Shown here: piece after piece, positions 1 through 7,338 of the stretch
Position numbering within the stretch: the first letter of the stretch is position 1
Layout: each line of letters opens with the position of its first letter
Assembly: GCF_040537815.1 (NCBI RefSeq)
Contig: NZ_JBEWSZ010000001.1
Span: forward strand, 4,774,001-4,838,000
Length of the DNA stretch: 64,000 bases
DNA from: Mesorhizobium shangrilense
GTDB taxonomy: Bacteria > Pseudomonadota > Alphaproteobacteria > Rhizobiales > Rhizobiaceae
Direction: 5' to 3'
The notes under the pieces: model-generated
Databases searched by the model: none
Seen by the model: only the letters and a program-made list of their open reading frames with translations
What the model was told of the DNA's origin: nothing
Made by a program: the position numbers and the translations under genes

Positions 1-1361
1 CCGCCAATGTCGAGCGTGCGCACGATGACCGGATGCCGGGCAAAGGCCTTGGCCAGCGCCGAATAGGTTTCCGCCTGCATGTCCTCCGAGGGCAGATGCA
101 TGTGGCGCATGAACAGCAGTTCGGTGCGGAACAGGCCGATGCCCATGGCGCCGGCGTCGAGCGCCGCCTCGATCTCCTCGAGCGAGCCGATGTTGGCGGC
201 GACCTCGATCACCGTGCCGTTGGCAAGCTTCGGCGTCACGCCCTTGAACACGGTCAGCCCGGCGCGCTCCCTGGCGGCGGCCTCGACCCGCTCTGCGAAA
301 TCAGCTGACGTGGCCGCGTCGGGATCGATGATCACGGCTCCGGAGTTGCCGTCGAGGGCCACCTGGCGGGCCGTGCGCAGCGCGTTGACCTTGTCGCCGA
401 GGCCCAGCACCGCCGGTATGCCGTGCGAGCGGGCGATGATGGCGATATGGGAGGTGGCGCCGCCATGGCCGCAGACCACGCCGCCGATTCGCTTGAGCGG
501 CGCGCGCGCCAGGTCCCAGGCGCCGATGTCGTCGGCGATGAGGATCGCGCCTTCAGGGATATTTTCGAGGCTGACGTCGTCCTGCCCGAGCAGCGCCAGG
601 CACAGCTGGCGCCCGACAGCCTGCACGTCGTCGGCCCGCGCGTTGAGATAGTGGTCGTCGACCGCGCTGAAATCGCTGGCGATGGTGGCGGCGGCGGTGA
701 CGACAGCCGACACCGCATCGGTACCGCCCTTGATTTGTTTCTCGGCCTCGCCGGTCAAGGTGTCGTCGGCGGCGATATCCCTGAGTGCCGCGATGATGCC
801 GCGATCGCCGGCCGACAGGCTGTCCTGCGCCAACGCGCGGTCCATGCGCGCCTGGACGGCAGAGACGGCGGCGCGGAAGCGCTCGATCTCGCCGTCGATC
901 TCATCGGCCTTGAGCTGGTGTGCCTGGGCCGTGATCTGGGGCGGAAAATGCGCGAAGGCCGGACCGATGGCCACGCCTTCGCTGGCAGCCACGCCTCGCA
1001 GGCTGCCGGCGGGCGCAGTTTTTGGCGACTCGGGCGCTGGCACAGGCCTTGCTGCTTCCGCTGCACCGCTCGCCGGGCTCTGTGACTCCGACTCATCGTC
1101 GAGACCCGCCTTGGGGTTCTCGAGATAGCCGATCAGCGCTTCGACGGCCTCGATGGCGTCGGCGCCGGTTGCGCGGACGACCACTTCCTGGTTCTCCTTG
1201 ACGCCCAGCAGCATCAGCTTGACCGAGCTCTTGGCGCTGACGGCCTTGCCGTCCTTGATGATCTCGACATCGGATTCGAAACCCTTCGCCAGCTTGACGA
1301 AGCGGGTGGCGGGACGGGCGTGCAAACCTTCATGCACTCTGACGATGGTCGAGCGTTCCAT
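1..1361 (-). CDS. HPr-enzyme I fusion of the PTS (partial, C-terminus beyond left edge)
   Basis: Transfers phosphate from phosphoenolpyruvate to sugar-specific PTS components in the cytoplasm. Translating the minus strand from the ATG at 1359-1361 gives an HPr domain (residues 1-85, phosphorylation site His14 in GLHARPAT), an Ala/Pro-rich linker (about 90-118), then enzyme I with its phospho-histidine at about residue 305 in GGATSHIAIIAR and the start of the PEP-binding barrel (GIGLFRTELLFM). The frame is open for 453 codons and leaves the window. It is the last visible gene of the glucitol PTS operon, 57 bases after srlB, so it probably supplies that permease with its own general phosphotransferase. 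Identity as an HPr-EI fusion is secure; the C-terminus is unseen. Confidence 0.9.
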   Translation of the reverse strand, partial: MERSTIVRVHEGLHARPATRFVKLAKGFESDVEIIKDGKAVSAKSSVKLMLLGVKENQEVVVRATGADAIEAVEALIGYLENPKAGLDDESESQSPASGAAEAARPVPAPESPKTAPAGSLRGVAASEGVAIGPAFAHFPPQITAQAHQLKADEIDGEIERFRAAVSAVQARMDRALAQDSLSAGDRGIIAALRDIAADDTLTGEAEKQIKGGTDAVSAVVTAAATIASDFSAVDDHYLNARADDVQAVGRQLCLALLGQDDVSLENIPEGAILIADDIGAWDLARAPLKRIGGVVCGHGGATSHIAIIARSHGIPAVLGLGDKVNALRTARQVALDGNSGAVIIDPDAATSADFAERVEAAARERAGLTVFKGVTPKLANGTVIEVAANIGSLEEIEAALDAGAMGIGLFRTELLFMRHMHLPSEDMQAETYSALAKAFARHPVIVRTLDIG

Positions 1362-1418
1362 GGCAAATACTCTGCTTTTCTTGGCGCCGTCACAACTCAG
1401 GTGGCGACGCGGGTGGTT

Positions 1419-1799
1419 TCAGGCGGCGATGGTGATGATCGCGCCGGTCTTCAGGGCGGCCACGAGCGCTTGGCTGTCGACTTGCGACGCGCAGATCTCG
1501 CCCGGCCTCTCGGCCTCGGTGGCGCCGTTGAACGAGATGACGACGTGGCCCATCTCGAGGACCTTGCTCCATGCGCTGGAGCCGACGGCGGTAATAACGG
1601 CCGAAACATCGCCGAGCGTGATCGACGCGCCCTTGGCGGGCGCGCCGTCGCTCGGTCCGTGCTCCGTCTTGTGGAGCACGGAAACCTCGGCAAGCTCCGG
1701 CGGCGAGCCATCCGCGAACAGGATGACAACGCCCCCTTCGGCGAGATCCGCCACTTCGGGCCCGATGGCAGTGACCCGTGTTCTCAACAGAACCGTCAT
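1419..1799 (-). CDS. srlB: PTS glucitol/sorbitol-specific IIA component
   Basis: A 126-residue cytoplasmic phosphocarrier that passes phosphate from HPr to the IIB domain of SrlE. The family's phosphorylated histidine is visible as His43 in SVLHKTEH, and the length matches the SrlB family (about 120 residues). It lies 24 bases downstream of srlE in the same operon. The substrate class (glucitol or another polyol) is inferred from family membership; the sequence does not settle which polyol is used. Confidence 0.92.
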   Translation of the reverse strand: MTVLLRTRVTAIGPEVADLAEGGVVILFADGSPPELAEVSVLHKTEHGPSDGAPAKGASITLGDVSAVITAVGSSAWSKVLEMGHVVISFNGATEAERPGEICASQVDSQALVAALKTGAIITIAA

Positions 1800-1823
1800 A
1801 TGGCGAACCTCATTCTTGTTATC

Positions 1824-2828
1824 CTAGAAAACGAACAGGCTGACGACCCATGCGATCAGCACGGACACGGGGCCCATGATCTGGCGGCTGATGAGCACCG
1901 CCGGAACACCGATCTCGATGGTCTTCGGCTTGGCTTCGCCGAGCGCAAGACCGACCGGCACGAAGTCGCACCCCACCTGGGTGTTGTAGGCAAACAGCGC
2001 CGGCAGCGCCATTGCCGGCGAAATCGTGCCGTTGGCGATCTGCGGGCCGATGATGGCGACGCCGATGACCTGCGCGATAACAGCGCCTGGCCCGAGAATG
2101 GGCGACAGGAACGGCAGGCCGCAGATGGCGGAGATGATCAGCAGGCCGACGATGTTGTTGGCCAGCGGACCCATCGGCTGCGCCAGTATATCACCGATGC
2201 CGGTATAGAGGATCAGGCCGATGAGCATGGTCACGAAGGCCATGAACGGCAGCACGTTGCGAATGACCTGATCGATGGTGCGGCGGCCGGCATTGAAGAA
2301 GATGCCGACGACACGACCCATGGCACGGCCTACCGTGCTGATGAAGCCGATAAGCCCGCCTTCGCTGGGCAGAGGTGTCGGCGCGGTGGGCGCATTGCTG
2401 TTGCTTGAACTCATCGATGCTGCTCCCCCCGCAGTGGTGACCGCCTCGGATCCGTCCGCCATTGTGATGTTGGCCGGCTTCACACCCGAAACGTAGATAT
2501 CCTCCGTGATGAACTGGGCGAGCGGCCCAGACTGTCCGACCGGCGTCAAATTGACGGTCGGGATACGCTTGCGCGGATAGACGCCGCATCGTGCGGTACC
2601 ACCGCAGTCGACGACGACGACCGCCATCTCGCTTTCGATCGGCGGCGCCCTGAAGCCGTCAACTGCCTCTGCGCCGGTCATATCGGCGATGAGCTGCGCC
2701 ACGGGGTGAATACCCCCGCCTGTCACGGAAACCACCTTGTTGCGTTGGGCGGTCGGCTCGATCACGAGCGGACCGCCCCAGCCGGTGTTGCCCCGGGAGA
2801 TCTTTACTGCTTTGTATGTCTTGGCCAT
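1824..2828 (-). CDS. srlE: PTS glucitol/sorbitol-specific IIB/IIC component (N-terminal subunit)
   Basis: A 334-residue membrane subunit of the glucitol permease. The N-terminal IIB domain (about 1-125) contains the expected phospho-cysteine, Cys75, in VVDCGGTARCG, followed by RIPTVNL and GPLAQFITEDIYVSGV, which are characteristic of SrlE. A low-complexity linker rich in Ser, Asn, Ala and Pro (about 130-160) leads into a hydrophobic part with several membrane segments (about 165-334). It lies 17 bases downstream of srlA. Together SrlA and SrlE form the complete transport domain. Confidence 0.93.
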   Translation of the reverse strand: MAKTYKAVKISRGNTGWGGPLVIEPTAQRNKVVSVTGGGIHPVAQLIADMTGAEAVDGFRAPPIESEMAVVVVDCGGTARCGVYPRKRIPTVNLTPVGQSGPLAQFITEDIYVSGVKPANITMADGSEAVTTAGGAASMSSSNSNAPTAPTPLPSEGGLIGFISTVGRAMGRVVGIFFNAGRRTIDQVIRNVLPFMAFVTMLIGLILYTGIGDILAQPMGPLANNIVGLLIISAICGLPFLSPILGPGAVIAQVIGVAIIGPQIANGTISPAMALPALFAYNTQVGCDFVPVGLALGEAKPKTIEIGVPAVLISRQIMGPVSVLIAWVVSLFVF

Positions 2829-2845
2829 GATGTCCTCCCCCGCCC

Positions 2846-3613
2846 TTACAGCTCGACGCCCTGGCGGCGTGCCATGATGGCGGTGATGCGCTCGGTCAGC
2901 ATGCCCTTGAGCAGGATGACGACGAGGCCGACAATCGCGTACCAGATCGCCACCTTGACGTGGTAGCCGGGAGCGATGACGCCCCGCTTCTCAAGGTCGA
3001 GCAAGGCCACGAGCATGCCGCCCCAGACAAAATATTCACCAGGGTTGATGTGCGGGAACAGACCGAGCGGCGGATGCACGTAGGACACGGCCGCGTCGTA
3101 GAAGGCGGGCTTGTGCTTTTCTTCCAGGAACGAGCCGAACGTGTAGGCCATCGGGTTGGTTAGGAAGAACACCGCCAGCAGTGGCAGCACGGTATAGCGG
3201 GTCAGCGCGATGCGGCCAGCACCACGCGCCAGACCGTGAACACGCTCTTCGCCGACCAGTTCGGTGATGGCGTAGAACGCCGTCATCAGCACCACAAGCG
3301 TGGGGATGATGCCGGTGACGAAACCGGCGAATACTTCGCCGCCCTTTTGGAAGACACCGATGAAGTGCTTGCCGATGGCGGTCAGCCAGCCGAGCTGCTC
3401 TTCCTGCTGCACGTTTTTCAGCTGTTCCTTCAGCTGATCGGCGGTGACTGGCGCGCTGTCGGTTTGCGCCTGCGCCAGAACCACGAGATGATCAGAGGCA
3501 TGCTCGACAGCGAGCTTGCCATGCAAGGCAGCATCCGAAACCATGGTGCCTGCGACATGCAGATTGTGCACCGCCAGGTCGGCATGCTGCGCCAACAACG
3601 AAAATACAGACAT
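2846..3613 (-). CDS. srlA: PTS glucitol/sorbitol-specific IIC component with N-terminal extension
   Basis: A 255-residue membrane protein forming the second half of the glucitol permease. From about residue 75 it matches the SrlA family (FIGVFQKGGEVFAGFVTGI, GLFPHINPGE). Before that sit about 75 residues not found in the enterobacterial protein (about 187 residues), including a Gln/Glu-rich, probably helical stretch at about 60-72. The start at 3613 is preceded on the minus strand by AGGAGGAGAA, a strong ribosome binding site, so the extension appears genuine. Confidence 0.9.
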   Translation of the reverse strand: MSVFSLLAQHADLAVHNLHVAGTMVSDAALHGKLAVEHASDHLVVLAQAQTDSAPVTADQLKEQLKNVQQEEQLGWLTAIGKHFIGVFQKGGEVFAGFVTGIIPTLVVLMTAFYAITELVGEERVHGLARGAGRIALTRYTVLPLLAVFFLTNPMAYTFGSFLEEKHKPAFYDAAVSYVHPPLGLFPHINPGEYFVWGGMLVALLDLEKRGVIAPGYHVKVAIWYAIVGLVVILLKGMLTERITAIMARRQGVEL

Positions 3614-3668
3614 TTCTCCTCCTTATGCCGCGCCTGCCGGTTTGATCCCAGTCGGCGCGCGGCGTCCT

Positions 3669-4106
3669 CTATACCCTTGCTACATTCAAGCCGGACAGGC
3701 CCGGCTTCGTCCCCGGCTCCGACCGTGTCTTGTCGATCTGTTCGATCGCCCGTTTCACGGCCTCGGCCACACCGGGTTCCCCCTCCCCCATGATCGCAGG
3801 GTTGGACCGGAGTCGATCGAGGGGAACGCCCTCGAATTCTTCATGGCGCTTGAATTTGGTGAACACCGAGCGGCCGGTCATCACCATCAGGCGACGCACG
3901 ACCAGATCGGGCGTCACCACAACCAGGGCTATGGTGCCCTTGGCGAACCGCCCGCGAAAATTGCCGGCGCCGACAAATCCATCCTTGTACTGATCCGTGA
4001 CGCCCCTGAAGACATCGGAATAGTGTCTCATCTGCAGCCAGACGCCGAGCGATTGCAGCGCCCAGACAATAACCAGCAGAAGCAGTCCCCACTGCCAGAT
4101 CGCCAT
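3669..4106 (-). CDS. gutM: Glucitol operon activator GutM family protein
   Basis: A 145-residue protein of the GutM/SrlM family, which in E. coli activates the glucitol operon. One hydrophobic N-terminal segment (about 3-22) is followed by the family core (GVTDQYKDGFVGAGNFRGRF, then LVVVTPDLVVRRLMVMTGRSV). It is the first gene of the operon, 55 bases ahead of srlA, unlike E. coli where gutM follows the transport genes. Its molecular action is poorly understood even in E. coli. A membrane anchor here argues against simple DNA binding. Confidence 0.85.
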   Translation of the reverse strand: MAIWQWGLLLLVIVWALQSLGVWLQMRHYSDVFRGVTDQYKDGFVGAGNFRGRFAKGTIALVVVTPDLVVRRLMVMTGRSVFTKFKRHEEFEGVPLDRLRSNPAIMGEGEPGVAEAVKRAIEQIDKTRSEPGTKPGLSGLNVARV

Positions 4107-4315
4107 TTCGGTTTTCCTCCCGAAGCTCCGTCGACTCGCAGCTTGTAGCAGTGCGAGGCAACGTCAAAGTGAGAACATTTGTTTCCGAGAATGTCAATAT
4201 GTATGATAATATCGTCAGCGATCGTCATCCACAGGAAACGCGGATTGATTTCGGCGATCACACAAGCGTGCTAGGGTCGGGGCCCTGGCTTCCGCCGAAA
4301 CAGGATGGATGAGAG
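4107..4315. promoter_or_regulatory. Divergent promoter region of the glucitol PTS operon
   Basis: These 209 bases separate gutM (leftward) from the hypothetical gene at 4316 (rightward) and contain a locally AT-rich stretch (about 4160-4250) that stands out from the GC-rich surroundings. It should hold the PTS operon promoter. I do not see a clear operator palindrome and make no claim about the regulator that binds here. Confidence 0.4.
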
Positions 4316-4957
4316 ATGGATCTGCCCTTCAAGGATGAACTGGCCCTGATGCCCGATCTTGGTCATCGGCTGCGGCAGTTGCGCTGGTTTCGCGCCACCT
4401 TCCGCAGCAGCGCCAAGGTGGTCTCGGACACGTTCGGCGTGCGCTACGACATCGACGAAACCAAGCTCACCAGGGCCTTTCTCGACTGGATCGAGATCAT
4501 GGACGCGCAGAAGCGCTTTGCCGAGATCGACCGAGCGGACTTCATCGTGTTTGCCGCCGGGCTGGTTCTGCGCGAGCTGATCCGGCAGGCGCCGGCAAAG
4601 GAGATATCCGGGCTCACCCAGCTGATCGAAACCGAGGCGAACGCCAAGACGATGGAGATCGTCCGCTTCTGGCCCGAGGGCTTTCTCTATACCAACTACT
4701 GTGTATCGGCGATTTCAGCCGTCTATCAGCAGGAATTCGGCAGCGCGCCCAGCATCGACAAATGCGCCGACGATCTGCGCACCTGGTGGTCCTATCGTGA
4801 GAATGTGACGGAGATGCCGGCCTATGCCGTGGCCTTCCTCGACCGTTTTCTCGGCGCCGAACCGAACTGGATCACGCCGGACCATGCGCAGTCCCGGCAG
4901 GCCATGCAGCGGGCGCTTGGGACACAGCGCCCGACCGACGCCATCCGCCAGCTCTGA
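4316..4957 (+). CDS. Hypothetical protein, no recognised domain
   Basis: A 213-residue soluble-looking protein without signal peptide or membrane segment. The start ATG at 4316 is preceded by GGATGAGAG, a fair ribosome binding site. The sequence is rich in Trp and aromatic residues in the C-terminal half (TWWSYRENVTEMPAYAVAF) and acidic around 60-80. I do not recognise the family. It is divergent from the PTS operon and followed by a HAD phosphatase gene 110 bases on; no shared function can be inferred from the sequence. Confidence 0.75.
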   Translation: MDLPFKDELALMPDLGHRLRQLRWFRATFRSSAKVVSDTFGVRYDIDETKLTRAFLDWIEIMDAQKRFAEIDRADFIVFAAGLVLRELIRQAPAKEISGLTQLIETEANAKTMEIVRFWPEGFLYTNYCVSAISAVYQQEFGSAPSIDKCADDLRTWWSYRENVTEMPAYAVAFLDRFLGAEPNWITPDHAQSRQAMQRALGTQRPTDAIRQL

Positions 4958-5067
4958 TTTTTGAACGTTCCCGCCATTCCCCCAAGCGCCGGAGCGCGCC
5001 AGCTATTGAACATTTGACTTTTTATCGATAGCGATGTGCGGATTCTATTGAGGTTCGGGAGAAGCGC

Positions 5068-5742
5068 GTGGCGCGTTCAAAGCTCATCATTTTCGATTGC
5101 GACGGCGTTCTTGTCGACAGCGAGCCGCTGGCCGCGAAGGCTTACGAACGTGTCTACGAAAAGCACGGCATGAGCGGCGTCCATGGCGGTATCATCGCCC
5201 AATGCGTCGGCATGAAGCAGTCGGACATCATCGTCCGGATCAAGGAATTGACCGGCCATCAGTTTCCGGCGGCCGCGGACGGCGATATCTGGACGGAAAC
5301 CAAGATTCTTTTCTCCGAGGAACTGAAGCCGACGCCGGGAATCACCACCTTCCTGAAGGCGCTCAAGGGCGACCGCTGCGTTGCCTCGTCCTCCTCCGTC
5401 GAGCGCATAAACCACAGTCTCGCGGTGACTGGACTGGCTGAATTCTTCGGAGACGCGATCTACAGCTCCTCCATGGTCAAGAACGGCAAGCCGGCGCCCG
5501 ACATTTTCCTGTTCGCCGCCGAGAAAATGGGCGCCGATCCGGCGGATTGCGTGGTGATCGAGGATTCGCCCTTCGGCATCCAGGGCGCGGTTGCCGCCGG
5601 CATGATGGCGATCGGCTACACGGGTGGCGGACATACCTATCCCGAGCACGCGGCGCGGCTGGCGGCGGCGGGTGCTTCCATCATCTGTTCGGACTGGCAG
5701 GAAGTCAGCCTGCAACTGGCCGAATTCGGCATTCCGGCATAG
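5068..5742 (+). CDS. HAD-superfamily hydrolase (phosphatase or phosphomutase-like)
   Basis: A 224-residue HAD subfamily IA hydrolase, probably dephosphorylating a small phosphorylated metabolite in the cytoplasm. Motif I is FDCDGVLVDSEP (nucleophile Asp9 region), motif II is SSSSVERI, motif III lies near KNGKPAPDIF, and motif IV is VIEDSPFGIQGAVAAGM. The GTG start at 5068 has GGGAGAAG just upstream. The class covers phosphoglycolate phosphatase, sugar-phosphate phosphatases and beta-phosphoglucomutase, so the substrate cannot be named. Being next to the PTS operon makes a sugar or polyol phosphate possible. Confidence 0.88.
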   Translation: MARSKLIIFDCDGVLVDSEPLAAKAYERVYEKHGMSGVHGGIIAQCVGMKQSDIIVRIKELTGHQFPAAADGDIWTETKILFSEELKPTPGITTFLKALKGDRCVASSSSVERINHSLAVTGLAEFFGDAIYSSSMVKNGKPAPDIFLFAAEKMGADPADCVVIEDSPFGIQGAVAAGMMAIGYTGGGHTYPEHAARLAAAGASIICSDWQEVSLQLAEFGIPA

Positions 5743-5763
5743 TTTTCGCCGGCATAGTTTTCG
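5734..5763 (+). repeat. Tandem 15-bp duplication across the HAD stop codon
   Basis: CCGGCATAGTTTTCG occurs at 5734-5748 and again directly at 5749-5763. The first copy contains the TAG stop of the HAD gene. It looks like a small slippage or duplication event; the second copy would also end the frame if the first stop were read through. Confidence 0.8.
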
Positions 5764-5772
5764 ATGATTGAT

Positions 5773-5796
5773 CGGGTGCCGCAAGGACGGCACCCG
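5773..5796. terminator. Hairpin between convergent genes
   Basis: CGGGTGCCG (5773-5781) and CGGCACCCG (5788-5796) form a perfect 9-bp stem with a 6-base loop between the HAD gene and the convergent lpdA gene. There is no long T-run, so it may be a weak or Rho-assisted terminator. Confidence 0.5.
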
Positions 5797-5844
5797 CATG
5801 CGGCTGCAGCAATTTGGCCGTTCTGACTACGACCCGGCCTTGAC

Positions 5845-7290
5845 CTATGCGTTCAGCGCACGACCATAGGCGTCGAGCACGCTTTCCTTCATCATTTCCG
5901 AGAGTGTCGGATGCGGGAAGATGGTGTGCATCAGCTCTTCCTCGGTGGTCTCGAGGTTCATTGCCACGACGAAACCCTGGATCAGCTCGGTCACCTCGGC
6001 GCCAACCATATGCGCGCCCAGCAACTGCCCGGTCTTCTTATCGAAGATGGTCTTGACGAAACCCTGGTCTTCGCCCAGCGCAATGGCCTTGCCGTTGGCG
6101 GCGAAGGGGAAGCGGCCGACGCGGATCTCCTTGCCTTCCGACAGAGCCCTGGCTTCCGTCAGGCCGACGGAGGCGACCTGCGGGTTGCAATAGGTGCAGC
6201 CGGGGATCTTCAGCTTGTCGATGGCGTGCACGCCGGGGAAATTGGCGATTTTTTCCACGCACACGACGCCCTCATGCTCGGCCTTGTGGGCGAGCATCGG
6301 CGGCCCGGCGACGTCGCCGATGGCATAGATGCCGGCAACATTGGTCTTGCCGTAGCCGTCGACGACCACGCAGCCGCGCTCGGTCTTGACGCCCAGCGTT
6401 TCCAGCCCGAGATTCTCGATATTGCCTTGGACGCCGACGGCCGAAATCATCCGGTCGGCGGTGATTTTCTCGACCTTGCCGTCCTTCATCTCGACATGAG
6501 CGGTGATCGAATTGGCTGATTTCTCGACCTTGGTCACCTTGGCTTCGAGAATGATCTTCATGCCCTGCTTCTCGAACTGCTTCTGCGCGAATTTCGAGAC
6601 TTCGGCATCCTCGACCGGCATCACCGCCGGCAGCAGTTCGACCACGGTCACGTCGACGCCCATGGTGCGATAGAAGGAGGCGAACTCGATGCCGATGGCG
6701 CCGGAACCCATGACCAGCAGCGACTTCGGCATTTCCGGCGGAACCATGGCCTCGAAATAGGTCCAGATCAGCTTGCCGTCCGGCTCGACGCCGGGCAGCG
6801 CGCGCGGCCTGGCGCCGGTGGCGAGAATGATGTGCTTGGCGGTGTAGGTACCCTCGCCCTTGACGCCCTTCGGTACCGGCGGCTGCGGCTCCATCGGCTT
6901 CTTGGAGGTCTTCGACACGACGATCTCATTGGGCTTGGTCAGCTTGGCCTCGCCCCAGATGACGTCGACCTTGTTCTTCTTCATCAGGAAGCCGACGCCG
7001 TTGTTGAGGCGCAGCGACACTTTTCGCGAGCGGTCGACCACGGCTGATGTGTCGACGCTGACCTTGCCGTCGATCTTCAGGCCATAATCCTTGAGATGGT
7101 CCGAATAGTGCATGATCTCGGCCGAGCGCAGCAGCGCCTTGGTCGGGATGCAGCCCCAGTTGAGACAGATCCCGCCGAGATGCTCGCGCTCGACGATCGC
7201 CGTCTTGAAGCCGAGCTGCGCGGCGCGCACGGCGGCGACATAGCCGCCAGGCCCCGAGCCGATGATGATGACGTCATAGTTCTCAGCCAT
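5845..7290 (-). CDS. lpdA: Dihydrolipoyl dehydrogenase (E3)
   Basis: A 481-residue flavoprotein that reoxidises dihydrolipoamide on E2 and passes electrons to NAD+. It shows the FAD-binding GSGPGG motif at 11-16, the redox disulfide Cys42/Cys47 in GGICLNWGCIPTK, an NAD-binding VMGSGAIGIEFAS motif in the middle, and the catalytic FPHPTLSE near the C-terminus. Length is typical. It closes the operon, 48 bases after the E2 gene, making the complex self-sufficient in E3. Confidence 0.96.
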   Translation of the reverse strand: MAENYDVIIIGSGPGGYVAAVRAAQLGFKTAIVEREHLGGICLNWGCIPTKALLRSAEIMHYSDHLKDYGLKIDGKVSVDTSAVVDRSRKVSLRLNNGVGFLMKKNKVDVIWGEAKLTKPNEIVVSKTSKKPMEPQPPVPKGVKGEGTYTAKHIILATGARPRALPGVEPDGKLIWTYFEAMVPPEMPKSLLVMGSGAIGIEFASFYRTMGVDVTVVELLPAVMPVEDAEVSKFAQKQFEKQGMKIILEAKVTKVEKSANSITAHVEMKDGKVEKITADRMISAVGVQGNIENLGLETLGVKTERGCVVVDGYGKTNVAGIYAIGDVAGPPMLAHKAEHEGVVCVEKIANFPGVHAIDKLKIPGCTYCNPQVASVGLTEARALSEGKEIRVGRFPFAANGKAIALGEDQGFVKTIFDKKTGQLLGAHMVGAEVTELIQGFVVAMNLETTEEELMHTIFPHPTLSEMMKESVLDAYGRALNA

Positions 7291-7338
7291 GGGAATTCCC
7301 CTGCTCGCGCATGCTTGATGGTCGACACCGACGATGGA

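Noticed and set aside
1320..2408. 362-codon plus-strand open frame
   Set aside because: Antisense to srlB and srlE, whose phospho-site residues and family motifs are clear. The composition is typical of GC-rich shadow frames.
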